Assembly: GCA_024699855.1 (NCBI GenBank)
Contig: JAMPIQ010000003.1
Coordinates: 496,001-560,000 of the forward strand
Source: Aphelenchoides besseyi
Lineage: Eukaryota > Nematoda > Chromadorea > Rhabditida > Aphelenchoididae
Length of the DNA: 64,000 nt
Direction: 5' to 3'
Position numbers and translations under genes: made by a program. Under the pieces are notes generated by a model. That model worked only from the letters and a program-made list of their open reading frames with translations, was not told the origin of the DNA and ran no database searches. How positions within the stretch are numbered: position 1 is the first letter of the stretch; each line of letters starts with the position of its first letter. Shown here one piece after another: positions 45,974 to 57,491 of the stretch.

Positions 45974-46307
45974 AAATTAAATTAACAAGTTTAAAAACGA
46001 TTTACAGCACGAATCCTTCGGTCACTCGGTACAAGACAACTGTACCACGATGTAATGGTCTGAACCATCAATCATTTACAAACTTTAAAGACGATCATTT
46101 CCGCTTAACAAATCTTCTTTTCTATTTTGCTTCTAAATGTAATTTTCTATTTTTGAAGGTTTTTAATGAACAATTTAGTTGCCACGTGGTCTCAGTTCGA
46201 TCATACGTCTTGCCGACCATCACAAACTGGTAATCACTTAACAAAATGAATCTCCAATCTTCTGCGTAACCAACGTGTTAAGAGTCTTTATTCTCGTATC
46301 ATTAATA
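45974..46307. other. Convergent intergenic spacer
   Basis: AT-rich DNA between the micropeptide stop and the BPHL stop on the other strand. TCTTTATTC at 46285-46293 gives AATAAAG on the minus strand, the likely BPHL poly(A) signal. Nothing else seen. Confidence 0.45.
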
Positions 46308-47383
46308 TCACTTTGCTGGCGGAGTGTCCTTGACGAAAGACGAGAGTTTGATGGCAAACCAGCGGGGATATTTGATGTGAAGATCGTGACCTCCTTGAGC
46401 ATGAACTTCGACTCTAAAAGACGAAAAGTCAAATTGCAGTAAGAACCTAAACTAACCGCGAATTCGAAAGCTTTTCGGTCATGTGCTTCGGATCCAAAAT
46501 GAAACGATCGGTTCCGCCGTTCACAATCAAAACCGGTTGTTTGATTTGCTTGAGAATAGCATCGGCCGGAAAATTACCACCCAAATCGCTGTAGACTCTA
46601 AATACATAAATCTACTAAGCGATTGGTGATCTTCTAACTCACTGGCTGACAACATCGCACAGTGCTGCCCATTGTGTTTTCAAGTACTCTTCTGAGTAGT
46701 GTTCGAGATAGGTGGCTTTGGCAGTTGGTAACCACTGGTCTGTGTTTCTCATTCCTTTGAATGCCATGTCGCCACGAAAATCGACTTTTGTGCTCGTGGA
46801 CAACAAAATCAAATGCGAACAGAACTTTGGAGTTGCCAGATGAGCCAAATGAATTGCAGTTCTACCGCCTTCGGACCTAAAGAACATCAACTAACAAACT
46901 GAGCATTCACTTACCATCCCATACAAGCAAACGGAGTCAATTGAAGATTCTGCATCAAAGCTAAACCAAACTTTGCGTCTTGTTTGTTCAAGTTCACGGA
47001 TTGTTGACGATCTGGAGGCCGAGATTGTCCGTAACCCGGCGGATCGATGCAAACGATAGTAAACTCATCGGGATCGAAAGCTCGCAAAACGTTTTCCGGA
47101 TAATCTTTTCGATAGCAACCTAAACATTCGGTCAACTTAAAACTACCGATTCGACTCACCAACTCCACCGCAAATAAAAAGGAACTTGATTGGTCCATGA
47201 CCATAACTAGACTTACGGATAAGCTCAATGGAAGACTCCCGAAGCTTACCGTTGATATCCGATTTTTCGATCAAAAAGCTCCACTGAATCCTCGACTATT
47301 GGCTCGGCCGGAGGCATTGAAGTGGCTGCTTGAAGACCATTAACGGCAGACGAGGGCTGTGGACTGACTAACGTGTTACTCAT
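46308..47383 (-). CDS. Alpha/beta hydrolase, biphenyl hydrolase-like (valacyclovirase, BPHL family)
   Basis: A serine hydrolase of the BPHL family, which cleaves amino-acid esters and homocysteine thiolactone in animals. Six exons (47383-47250, 47206-47160, 47119-46915, 46876-46643, 46597-46457, 46413-46308) give 288 aa, near the usual size. Family landmarks are in order: FLFICGGVG (oxyanion strand), CIDPPGYGQSRPPDR, the nucleophile elbow GWSEGGRTA (Ser130), LIVNGGTDRF (Asp237) and GGHDLHIKYP (His263), so the catalytic triad is complete. The first 35 residues are low in complexity with no strong targeting signal, although human BPHL is mitochondrial. A TCTTCAG acceptor lies 8 nt upstream of the ATG. 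The neighbour upstream on the same strand is about 1 kb away, so it is probably an independent gene. Confidence 0.9.
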
Positions 47384-48348
47384 CTTGCGTTCTGAAGAAT
47401 CAAAATCAAATACTAAACGAAGATCCGGAAAGCAGCTGAACAAACTCGACGGACAGTTTTGAAAATCGTGGAACGGAAATCGAAGATCGCGACCATTTTC
47501 AGAAGGTGCAAGAACAAACCAGCTGGTCCTTTCAAAACCTCAGGGTTTGCGCAAACTATTTATTCTGCTGAAACTAATGAGCCACGAAAACACGACACTC
47601 AGACTTCAACTACCGGTTCGAATAAAAACAAATTTGAGTTGCTGGTGATTGTGTTTAAAAGACCGCAAGTTCGAGACAAAAGAGAAGAGTAAACTCCCAA
47701 GACGACTCCCGATGAAAACCCACGTAGTCGACGACCTTGAAAAGCGAAACTGTCTCTTGATTAATGATTAAAAGTCGATTGTTTGTAGAGTTCAAAATGA
47801 ACTGCAACACTGCGAATAATTAAAGTACGCGGCTCAAATCGAAAGCTTATGCGAAGATCGTTTTTGACGTCGCTCGACTCGGAAAGCAACCTTGAGCCTC
47901 AAAGGTTGACACCAACTCTTTCTATCTTAAAATCAAAAGTCGCCGATTCATCTCGGTGCGTTTTGTACGTATTGAGAGCAAAAACGATTTTCGCTTCTGA
48001 GCGAAGAACGTCAGTCAACGATCACACACACGAGCGGAATCAAACTCAAATCAGAATTCAAAGTACCAACATTTCTCTACGCCTATCAATGAACTTCCGA
48101 ATCGAATGACTGTTTCGTAGACCAACTATCAATAAGATCCAATTCGCGAGTTGTTCAGTCAATAGGTCACACAAACTCTTTTGCTTGACCCTAAGCTACA
48201 ATGTTCTCTTGAGAACTTGAACACTACTTGCAAATGAATTCAAGTGCATTTGGACTTCAAATCAAAGTTCAAATGAACAGCCATTAGAAGTTGGCTATTC
48301 AACGGTGAAATCAAACAGAACCCACATGGTTAGGAAAAGGTTTATTCT
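47384..48348. other. Intergenic, about 1 kb, no supported gene
   Basis: Open stretches at 47459-47692 and 47849-48109 (plus strand) have no splice signals or recognisable domains. The region presumably holds the BPHL promoter and the 3' end of the TMEM216-like gene (AATAAA on the minus strand at about 48340). Confidence 0.4.
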
Positions 48349-49005
48349 TCAGCTTCTTCCTCTCGAAAATGACGCAACAGCAGCGACGCTAAACACCGAT
48401 TCCAAGATCACGAAAACACCTTCGACGCCGACGCAAATGCGCTCCACGAGCATCACAAAGTTTTGAAAGAACGCGACGTGAACGCAAATCGCCAAAACTG
48501 CGACGCCCAAAAGCAGCGCGAACGAAATGAACGTCGGCGTTTCCGTGAGGTTGCCGCGTCGTGCTGAAAAACGACGACATTAGACGGGAATTGACGCATC
48601 AACTCACCCCATGAGATTCGCAATGTCTCCAAAGGCGCGTAAGTGAGCAGGATCAGAAGCTCAAAGATCTGCATGTGATTCGGATAGTTCAGATAAGTGG
48701 CTGAAATTCGGCTTCTGAGCGATTGGTTCGGAATTCACAAACTCACATTTGTAGATGTAGATTCCGACTAAAAGGACGAAGATCGGATACGCGAGTCGGC
48801 TGTTGACGTAGAGCAAAATCTCCAGCGGAAGTGAAGAGCGCTGAAACACTTTGACTTACTTCCTATAACTTCAGGACCACTGAACATTCTTTTGACTATC
48901 ACTTTTTTTGAACTCAAGACTGACATTATCGATTCATGTGTAAAACAAAAGAAGCTGTCAAATACAAAAAACTTTGAAACTTACGATCTGAGATGTTTTG
49001 AGCAT
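48349..49005 (-). CDS. TMEM216/TMEM17-family ciliary transition-zone membrane protein
   Basis: Proteins of this family sit in the ciliary transition zone with the MKS complex. In nematodes cilia occur only on sensory neurons. Four exons (49005-48985, 48840-48747, 48700-48608, 48563-48349) give 140 aa; human TMEM216 is 145. Landmarks: SSLPLEILLYVNSRLAYP, a first membrane segment FVLLVGIYIYK, a YPNHMQIFELLILLTYAPLETLRI helix, the family motif RRGNLTETP, then two further membrane helices (FALLLGVAVLAICVHVAF and VFVILESVFSVAAVASF). The order and spacing match TMEM216 better than TMEM17, but the paralogues are close. The first exon (7 codons) is chosen because it is the only upstream ATG in phase; a trans-spliced alternative is possible. 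It follows the secreted-protein gene by 195 nt on the same strand, perhaps in an operon. Confidence 0.8.
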
Positions 49006-49200
49006 TTCAACGCGAACTGAGCGGCCAACGCGGCAAACTCGTTTGGTCGGTTTGCGGTTGTCATGACCACCGACTACTTAGGATTCCAAGTCGTTTATTT
49101 CAAACACACGAATACAAATTTAAGTTGCGAAAATGTGAATTTTGAAAGTCGGGATGCTGCGGGGGGAAGAGAAGTTGCTGCTTTTCGATCGTTTTGGTAT

Positions 49201-49841
49201 TTAGGAGGTCAAAGTGGCGATGAAGCCGGAAGGCAGGTTCTTGCGGACGATGTCGACGATCGGTTTGAATGTCGGATCTAAACGGCGAGTTTGAACCGAT
49301 CTTCCGAATCAAAACTTACAATGATCAACAACGTTCTTAACCATCGGAGCTGCCGATTGCAAGTTCTTTTTTGTTGGAGTGCTCAGCTTTTGGTATTGAT
49401 TGCGAACGTTCATTGCTCGTTTGGTGGCAATTTTACGGATCTAAACACGTGAATCAGAAGTGCGGAATCATCTCATTTCCAACCTCACGAAGAACGTTGC
49501 GGGCTTTTGGTGTCAATTCCGATTGAACTCCTTTGGCGGCCAATTGACCGTATTTCTGCAACGAAGAGATTACTCAACGGCCCATCTAACCTTCAAAATA
49601 CCCATCCTTGACCAACGCTTTGACCGAAAAGTTGATTCAAAGCGGGACTGTTTCGTTGGTAGGTTTCGACTGGTTGTGGAAGATCGTTGAATTGAACTGA
49701 AAACGATTTGCTTAGTTACTTTCGGATGATTCTCGACTTACGTCGGCTCGGATCTCGATCTACAGCGTCATTTGTCGAATGAACGACGGCCGATTGAACG
49801 ACGAGAACCAAAATCAGGGTAGAGAAGAGAGAAGACGCCAT
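49201..49841 (-). CDS. Small secreted helical protein, 154 aa, unrecognised
   Basis: Five exons (49841-49742, 49696-49602, 49555-49484, 49440-49320, 49277-49201) join in one frame. The N-terminus is a clear signal peptide (MASSLFSTLILVLVVQSAVV followed by HST). The mature part has no Cys and is rich in Lys, Gln and Asn, with predicted amphipathic helices (LTPKARNVLREIRKIATKRA and STPTKKNLQSAAPMVKNVV). It recalls nematode-specific secreted helical families such as SXP/RAL-2 or the Ani s-type proteins in size and composition, but no signature is firm. It is upstream of the TMEM216-like gene on the same strand. Intron positions and frame are good evidence that it is a real gene; its function is unknown. 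Confidence 0.75.
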
Positions 49842-51018
49842 TTTGGAAAGGAAAGTCGTATAACTCGTGATTTGTCTTCACGACCATGTCGCTTTTTATA
49901 TGAATCGAACTGTCAATCCCAAAAGCTGCACAAACGGCCAACAGACCGTGACAAAGAAGACCGTAGACTTAGCTGCATGATTGTGAAACGGGTCTTAATT
50001 TTTCACACCTGTCAACCTCTTCACGCAAACAGAAGTCGGTGAGCTTCTGTCGGTTGATCTCAATTCTCCGCTGAACAAACTTTGGAAGTTGCCAATTGAA
50101 ATCAGATTTTGCTTTCAAGCTATCGAGAACGTTTCATAACATGCAAAACACTTGGGTTTATCCAAAAAGAAATTTGAAATGAATTGAAGTCAAAAAGCTA
50201 GTTGAACCAAAGAAGTCTGAACGGATACAAACATAGTCTTATACGAAGTTGTCGTATAGTTGATTGCATAGTAGTTGACTTTAAGAACTTATTTTAATTG
50301 TTGAAGTAATTCTGCTACATTGGTATTGTAGTCAACCATTAGGAGCATTTATTAATCGATCGTTAATGTCAACAGAAAACGTAAAATTATAGCCGGTGAT
50401 GTTTATGGAAAGCATATTCGGTCACGAAATGTTCTACATTGGTGGTCGTCGTTTGCCTTACAATTAGCCATTTGGCTTCAGAACGCAAGTTCTGTGATAC
50501 CGAGCTTCCAGAACCATTCGACCGCGCGAGTTCGTTCCAAAAATCCTACGAACCGGGCGGTCACCAATCAATAAGGTCATAAGCCAATTTGTGTTCATAT
50601 CTGATTCGATTGATCTCCAATATCTTCGATGGGGATTTCGATCAATTGAAAGTCTTCTGGAGACCCCCAAAAAGCTTTTTCTTAATCGAAGCGATTTGCG
50701 GTGATTAATTTTAACGACATCGATTGTAACAACGAGCGTTTTTGTTTTCGTGATTCAGCGGATCGATGCGTTTCGGTTGGGCGAGAAGCAGTATAGCGTG
50801 CGTCTTTTTTTGCTCACTCGCTAAGTTTTTTTGCGAGTCCTTTCGTCTCTCTCTCTTTACGCCGTTCTTGACGCTCTCTCGTCTTTTCATCGGCCGCGGT
50901 CGCGTTTTTTCGTGCGTCGTTTCGGACTGCGGCGTTAAATCGCAGCCAAGAACTCGCGTTTTTTGCGTGTTTGCCAAAAATTTTTCGTGCTAAAAATTTT
51001 TTCAGTTTTTGCCGTCGA
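49842..51018. other. Intergenic, about 1.2 kb
   Basis: AT-rich left part with no gene. From about 50740 a pyrimidine-rich stretch (TCTCTCTCT near 50850, many TTTTTT runs) leads to the zinc-finger gene and looks like its promoter and 5' UTR; a TTTTTTCAG acceptor (AG at 51003-51004) lies 14 nt before the ATG. Confidence 0.5.
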
Positions 51019-52336
51019 ATGGAATTCCAATCGTCGCTTCAGAAGGTTTTGGGCGCCGCGTCGCTGATCGATTCCGAGGATTCGCATCGTCCGCCGCCGC
51101 AAAAACGTGCGCACAAAATGGACGAAACGGCCGCGGCGTTTCATTCGCCGTCAATTGCCGAACTTCTTTTCTTGAACGGTCAGTTTGTCTTTTCGTTTGT
51201 TTCTCGCAACTCACGTTTTTTTTGAAGGAGCCGCACAGCGCAACGCTCAATTTTTGCCGCCACCTCCACAACCCCAACCGACCAGTTCGGACACGTGGGC
51301 GCGATTGCTGGCCGTGGGCTCCAATGGCACTTCGTCGTTCTCGGCGCTCGACGAAGCGTTTGTTGAACTGTTCGCCGATAAGGTCGCGGTAGGTCACGAG
51401 TTGTCGTTTTCTGAAATCGAAGTTTAGAACAAAGTCCTCACCGCTTTGACGCCCCAAATCCAACAGATTCGCACCGCCATCATTGGGCTGACACGTTTGG
51501 TCGAACTTCAGAATCAGCAGGCGGCGGCCGAAGCGGCGAAACGCGTCCAAACGCCGCCAACTCCCGCTCGCGGTTATTCGGTGGATCAGAACGCGGTTTT
51601 CACTTCGGCCCCGACGGCAACAGTCAATTCGGCGACCAGCAAGAAACGTCATCCATCGCCTTCAAAGACTGAAGCGCAACCGTTGGGCATCTCAACCAGC
51701 TACTTGAACGCGCAACAACCCGGCGGTCAACCGCTTTCGTCGATCGTCTCTTCAGCCGCAACCGCCGTCATCACCGCCATTCCACCGTCTTCGACTCAAC
51801 CACAAAGCGCTGCAACGGCTACGAACGGCGACGAATCGAAAGCTCCAACGGCAACACCAAAAACCACCGGACAATCGGGCGGCACAAAATCGGATAAAAA
51901 AGGCGAAGGAAAAGTGAGTCAGGAGTCTGTCGGCTTCTCAATCAAAAGTTGCAGGTAAACGCGAAACGAACTGTCAAGGAAGTTCCCGACGTCTATCGAA
52001 TTATCAAACTCGACGATTTGAACGTCCACTTCAACATGACCCAAAAGTTGTGTTTGTTGTGTCAGGAAACGTTCACCGAATCGCATTTGCATTCCGTTAA
52101 ACGGCACATGTAAGTTAACAGACCTTTTTTCCTCCATTCACCTCGACTCTTTCAGGTATCGAAAGCATCGCAACGAGTTGGACGACGTTCTTCGACGCAA
52201 AACTCTTGATCCATTTTCGTTTCTGAAGGAAAACGAAAATGCCCAACTCATTTCGCAGCCCAAATACGACGAGAACGAGATCGTCGACGTGGTGGACACA
52301 AGCGAGCCCCCGGAACCGTTGATTCCCGATAACTGA
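51019..52336 (+). CDS. Single zinc-finger nuclear protein, 380 aa
   Basis: Five exons (51019-51178, 51228-51388, 51428-51913, 51955-52109, 52156-52336). The N-terminal half is predicted disordered with a PPPQKR basic patch, a Pro/Gln tract and a short helical segment (NKVLTALTPQIQQIRTAIIG ... VELQNQQAAAEAA) that could form a coiled coil. A long Ser/Thr/Ala/Pro-rich linker follows. Near the C-terminus one zinc-finger-like motif appears, LCLLCQETF with HLHSVKRHMYRKH, a C-x2-C-x(10-13)-H-x(3-5)-H pattern closest to C2H2 or BED fingers. The tail is acidic (DENEIVDVVDTSEPPEP). No orthologue is recognised. It converges on TRAPPC3 with 95 nt between the stops; AATAAAA at about 52393 is its likely poly(A) signal. 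A chromatin or transcription role is a guess from the finger. Confidence 0.8.
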
Positions 52337-52431
52337 GATGTGTCGCAAATTTCTCTCTTTGCATGGTTGTATATATTTTCTGTACAGACGATTAATAAAA
52401 CGATTACATAAGTTTATTCAAACGAACACCT

Positions 52432-53012
52432 TCAATCCTCTCCGGCCGGCATCGATTCGTGAAGAACACGAAGGAACTTGACGCGAACGATCGTGGGCTG
52501 CGGTATGTCGCTGATCAGCTGCGCCGAAACCTCCATGTGCATCGCTTCCAAGGCGCCACGAATCGCACCGCAAATGATCTGAAGAAGCCATGAAACGGGA
52601 CATGAACGTGGAAACCAACCTGTGAATAGCGCAAATTCTTTTGCTCCTCGGGAATCTCGACGAATTCCCCTAACGGATTCGCGTCCAATTGCATTTGAAA
52701 CTCGTCCGCGGCGTTGTATTGAACCGTCGCTTGAACGCCTAGATACGTTTTGAGTGCTTGTTTGGCCAGAATCTCCGCTAACTGATGCATCGATGCGCAG
52801 CGTCCGATTCGCGGATTTTTGGCCAGAAAATCGTCAGCCATTCGTTGGCCCATATTGTAGCCGATCTTCTCCAGTTGACGATTCACATCATCCACTTGTT
52901 CGCGATCACGAATGACGTCCATCACAAAAGCACCGTATGTCAACGAAAACAGATCGGAATTCATCGTCTTGAAGTCCGGTGGTGGCGGTTGTTTTTGTTG
53001 AGAGCGCGACAT
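52432..53012 (-). CDS. trpp-3: TRAPP complex subunit 3 (Bet3)
   Basis: Core subunit of the TRAPP tethering complexes that activate Rab1/Ypt1 in ER-Golgi traffic. Two exons (53012-52620, 52578-52432) give 179 aa; the human protein has 180. It shows LFSLTYGAFV, the QVDDVNRQLEKIGYNMGQR helix, DDFLAKN, the conserved GRC (the Cys that is acylated in Bet3), a central sheet with DEFQMQLDANPL, LRYSQIICGAIRGALEAMHM and the C-terminal ESMPAGED that matches the family's NLPAGEE ending. The Met at 53012 is chosen because a TTTCCAG acceptor touches it and it aligns with the family start; the frame is also open 46 codons further upstream. Identification is secure. Confidence 0.95.
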
Positions 53013-53618
53013 CTGGAAAGCGATTTGCGTCGCAGATTTTTGGACGCAATAAACATTGTCGTGACGCACTTTGGCGTCGACGTGCGTCCGTTCGACGGCA
53101 GACGTTGTGTTTTTTGCGTCGAAAAAAGCGACTTTTCTTTTGAAATTCATTGATGAAGTTTGCTAATAAAACAAGAACTGTCCGTTGTTTGTCCTTGAAT
53201 CAGCAGGTGTGACGAGCTGGGTGTCTTGACTTTGCGTGATTCACTCTCAACTGCGAGTCGCCGTTTTTGGCACCGCAATCGCCGACCACCGCGACCTGCC
53301 GATCTGTCGCTTGGTGGTCAGACGGCAACTTCGCGCTCGCTTTCTTTTTCCGTTGGTCGAAAACCGTCATTGCGTCCATACGCAGTTTAAACCATCCACC
53401 GAACAAGTGCCGCGTTGTTGTTGGCTTCTTCTCATGACGCGCCAGCTTTCTATTCCCACCATTTGCACTCCGCGTCTAATAGCGTTTTAAAAGCCGCACT
53501 TTACATCTGCGCTTTTTGCCATTTCGACGATCGTTTCTTCCTTTTTTTGCGTCCTCCATTTCGTGCGGTTGATTTGCATCTTCGTTGGCCTAAAAATTTT
53601 CCATTTTTTCAGAACAAA
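53013..53618. other. Divergent promoter region, about 600 bp
   Basis: Between TRAPPC3 (minus) and the NADAR-like gene (plus). Several open stretches cross it without splice support. A TTTTTTCAG acceptor lies 7 nt before the plus-strand ATG. Confidence 0.4.
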
Positions 53619-55354
53619 ATGGCGCCGCAGGCCAACGGTAACGAGGAGCCGACGGATCGCCACTTCGTCGTCCCGAAGTACCGCTTCCATCAGACGCGTC
53701 GTCCTCTGGAGTCGCAGAATTGGATTCGCGAACTGTCGAAATGTCGATCGGGAATTTCGCCACGAGCCAAACGCGAAGTCTTCAACTACGTGAGTTTAAA
53801 TCTTTCAAATCCTGAATCTCACTCGTCTTTTTAGACCTTGATCAAAGAGCATGGACCCGTTTATTACTATCAAACACGTGAAACGGAGGTATTTTCGTTC
53901 AGTGGCCGCGAATCGCCGTTGAGTCCCGTTCACACTGTTAGTTTCGATTCTGATTTCTTTTCGTATTCTCGACTTTCAGAGCCCACGTTTCACAATCAAA
54001 GGTCACTCGTACGAGTCGATTCAAGATTTTGTTCGACAAAAAATGTTCCTCGAATTAACCGGTCGCTCGTACATCTACGAGACCAATAGTGGTTGGGGCT
54101 TTCGAGCGATGTTGAAACATCAGGGCGTTACGGAGACTCAATTCGACAAATGGGCTCTGGAGCGTGGTCTCCTTTACACGCAGGTAGCCATCAGTTTTGT
54201 GTTTTTTCGATTTTATTCCTAATCTTTAGATAGCAATGGTTCAAAAGGCAATTGACAGCCCGACGGTGTTGGAAGAATTGCAAAGGTCATCGGACAAGTT
54301 CATCGTCTACACATTCTGCGAAGATCGATTCTACGGTACTGGCGAGAAAATGAATTACACGCTCGATAAATGGTTTGCTTCGCGCTTCCAAAATACAAGC
54401 GTCTGTGTACCAGCTTCGTTTCCAATCAAATTCACGGATCTCAGCTGCTCGCCACAACTCTGGTCGGGTCACAACGTCTTGGGCACCTTGTGGATGTGTT
54501 TGCGTCAAAAGGTAACCCAACATTTTCATTCGTTTTTGAAGTTTTTTTTTCAGCATTTCGTCGAAAAATGTCCATTGAGTGCAATGATTCCGTACATTGC
54601 CGATATCAACATACCCGAGCCATTGCCACGTCCGATGCCACGTCAACCGTTGGCCGGACGTTTTCGTTCACATTACGGTTCTATTGACGACGATTTGGAT
54701 GACGAGGAACGCACATTCTCGCGCACTACAACTCCACGTATTTCGTCGCGCATTCAACGTCACTCATCCTACGGTCAACCGCTTTGGGAACAAGGAATTT
54801 TCTCAGACGAGGACTTACGCTCCAATTCCACGCGCAATCGCATCTCGTTGCCCTACGCACGTCCATCACGTCAATCGAGGCGAAAGGATTGTGGCTCACG
54901 TTTGGAAAGGGCAACTCATCCGATGGTCAGTCGTCAACGTGAAACAGGTTTTCAATCACATGGCGATCTGCGTTATCGTTCACCCTCACCAGCCCACTCG
55001 TCCGCAACCACACCACCACGTCCCGAACGCAATGTTACGCCAACTGAAAGCGAAATCGACCGTCAAGTGAGCGAAGCGGTCAACTTCGTCGGAATCATGG
55101 ACTTTGCGCGTCAACAAATGCAACAAAAACGCGAGAATGCGTCGAGAACCGGCCAAATTACGCCGAGTAGCCAACTGGCTCGTCTTCAACTGCGCACACC
55201 GACGGAACACGTTTCCAAATCCTCACCACCAGCGTCCATCAAATCGCCGGTTGCCTCGTCCGTCCGATCTACAGCTTCACGTCGTCCCGAAGACGAGCAA
55301 TTCCTTAACTCTCTAATTTCTAGTGACTTTCTTGTTAACCCTCTTATTTTGTAG
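53619..55354 (+). CDS. NADAR-like protein with altered active site and long disordered tail, 519 aa
   Basis: Five exons (53619-53789, 53835-53936, 53980-54183, 54230-54511, 54554-55354). Residues about 78-255 follow a NADAR domain: VFSFSGRESPLS, then PRFTIKGHSY, a helix, FDKWALERGLL, MVQKAIDSPTVLEELQ, IVYTFCEDRFYGTG and the closing WSGHNVLGTLWMCLRQ. The usual signature Y-x-S-x-E-H/Q-Y/F is replaced by YESIQDFV, so the expected catalytic Glu is Gln106, and the DxxWG Trp is Phe193. The enzyme may be inactive and serve as an ADP-ribose reader. The last 260 residues are Arg/Ser/Pro-rich and disordered, with many RS-type sites. AATAAAG follows the stop at about 55371. It is clearly different from the canonical NADAR gene at 30139-30662. 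Confidence 0.78.
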
Positions 55355-55613
55355 CATCGCTCATTTTGTCTAATAAAGTATGTTTAACTTTTGATAAGCC
55401 ATCTAATAGCTCCGCCTTTTGGTCACACTTTCGAACGCGAGAAGTTTTGGGAGGCGCGGAAGCGTTCGACTTCAACGTCTCAATTTCGATCCTACGGTTT
55501 TTCTTTCTGTTTGTCTTTCGGCGTGTCGTTTTGGCCGTCGCGTTTGTTTTGCGGATTTAAAAGACGTCGGTAGTCGACTCCAACTCATCAGTTCGAGTTG
55601 ATTACGCGCAGTG

Positions 55614-57111
55614 ATGGACGTGAAGAAACGAACTCCGGCTCAATGGTTTCGCAAGTACTTCCTCGAAGGTACCTCTTCCTTACTCCATCATACGGTCAAT
55701 CAAGATGTTTCAGGTCAGGAGTTGGCGGATTCGCATGAGATTGAAAACTTCTTGGGCCAGAAAACGCAGCTCACAGCTGAAGAGCAGTTTGTTGAGCGTA
55801 ATCGCAAATACATTGCTTTTGGAGTGCCGTTGATTGTTGCTCAGTTTATCTACTGGTGTGCGGCAATCAAGCATCATTTCTATCTGCTGTGGCCCACTCA
55901 TTATCACATGCCAATCACGATGATTGTCGGAGCTACAGTTGCTGGTAATTTGCGTTGATCTATCGATTCGAAATCGAGTTTTTAGGAATGACGAGCGAAG
56001 GAGGAGGTTTGTTTTAGAGCTAAAATCTTAAATTTGAGTTCACTAAACGATTCTATTTTGTTTGTAGGTGCCATTGCATTCCCAGTTATGACTTTCATTC
56101 TGCACATGTCTCCGCAGAATGGTCGCGACTTCTCACTTGTGATCCAATCGATTGGTGGGCTTTCTGGTCACTATCATCTTAACAATCGATTTCAGCAATG
56201 ACCATGAGCTTATTCACAATCATCTTCATGCGCTTGCAATTGGAGTGGCGCGCAATTTGCTTTTCGGTTACAGCTTCAATCCCGGGAATTATCTTCGGAT
56301 TTCACATTGTAAGTTTGCAAGCTCTTATCGTTGTGATATTCTTCAGGTTGATCCTGCACTTACGGCACCACAAAAGAAAATGTTGTTCGTTTCGATTTGG
56401 TCATCTTTCGCTATTGCCCTGTGGTTTCTGAATCGCGAACGAAAACGCAAAACCGTTCCGACAATTAAAAATTTCTGTGCATGGAAGGCAGTGGTGTTAT
56501 TGATTACCGGATTTGTTGGCGGTAATTTCAAGACCGTCAACTAAGCAGAATTGCTTTTCAGGAGTTTTTACGTCTTTCGCGGGTTCTGGTTTGGACATCG
56601 CTATGTTTTCAGTGGCAACGTTGCTCTTCAGCGTCTCGGAGAAGACGGCGACTCCAACCACCGTAGTCTCAATGGCTCTGTGCTCGCAGTTCGGTTTCTT
56701 TTGGCGTGCAGTGATGATGGGCGATATCGAACAGGTGGTTTTCGATTACATCAAAGTCACGGTTCCCGTTTCCATCACATTGGCACCGTTTGGTTCATTT
56801 TTGGGTTCGCATTTTCATCGACAAGTTTGTTTGCACTTTCACTCTTTCACTTTGTAATTTAGGTCCTAGCTAATCTAATCTATGGCTTCGAGTTTCTCGC
56901 CATGATCGGCTTCCTCTCCACTGGTCCATCGGTTCAACTGATTCTCACCTCCGGCGCCATTTTGCTCTTCGGCTTCTGTTTGTTCGCGTTTATCAGTCGC
57001 AAAGGCAAACAACTTCTGTTGGCACAAGAGGGCACCGCTCTTCAGCAAATCACTCAACAGCCACCGCAGTTGCAAATCGACGACAAACTCAAAATTGAGC
57101 AGTTGGCTTGA
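55614..57111 (+). CDS. TauE/SafE-family membrane protein (sulfite exporter-like)
   Basis: Multi-pass permease of the TauE/SafE family, whose bacterial members move sulfur-containing or organic anions; animal substrates are not settled. Exons: 55614-55668, 55714-55944, a 21-nt micro-exon 55986-56006, 56068-56154, 56196-56308, 56347-56521, 56562-56824, 56863-57111; 397 aa. The intron 55669-55713 is 45 nt, in frame and open, with a weak GTACCT donor; if retained the protein has 412 aa. About eight membrane helices are visible, starting YIAFGVPLIVAQFIYW. Family marks are the paired Gly-rich segments VGATVAGMTSEGGGAIAFPV and LITGFVGGVFTSFAGSGLDI, one in each half. The N-terminus (about 70 residues) and C-terminus are polar and probably cytosolic. 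Same strand as mARC, with about 380 nt between. Confidence 0.85.
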
Positions 57112-57491
57112 ATACTGTTTGTGAGACAACGATCCCCTTAATAATAAAATAATCGTAATTGTCAGCCAAACTGAACCATTTTGTGGAAAAAACTAGCCAA
57201 ACAATGAAAGTGGTTGCGAAAAAGAAGCTTCCGAAGAAGATGATAAGAGGAATTGATTCCCGACCAAAAGCTCCAATCCAACTGTTAACTCTTGTGAACA
57301 AAAGAACATTTTTTTGTATTCGCGTCGATCTTTTGCGCCCACAACACTCACGGTTTAAACTACAAGATCGAACTGATAAAGTCATTTCTTTGTTTACACC
57401 TTCGAAGTGCTTTTATCGTTGCGGGTCAGCGACCTTTTTTGTCGACGAACCCACGACGATCTGAAAATCTTTTGCGAATGCAGTTGTATTG
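57112..57491. other. Intergenic, with a doubtful minus-strand membrane ORF
   Basis: AATAATAAAATAATC near 57140 is the likely 3'-end signal of the TauE gene. On the minus strand 57385-57089 is open and encodes a hydrophobic stretch (LIIFFGSFFFATTFIVWLVF), but it overlaps the end of the TauE gene, lacks a 3'-end signal and its splice model is weak. I do not call it a gene. Confidence 0.4.

Noticed and set aside
47459..48109. Two plus-strand ORFs upstream of BPHL
   Set aside because: No introns, acceptors or recognisable sequence; composition resembles the surrounding intergenic DNA.
53200..53490. ORFs on both strands between TRAPPC3 and the NADAR-like gene
   Set aside because: They overlap each other on opposite strands and lack splice or poly(A) signals.
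57089..57385. Minus-strand membrane ORF between TauE and mARC
   Set aside because: Overlaps the TauE coding end, no 3' signal, and the only splice model is weak; kept as a remark only.
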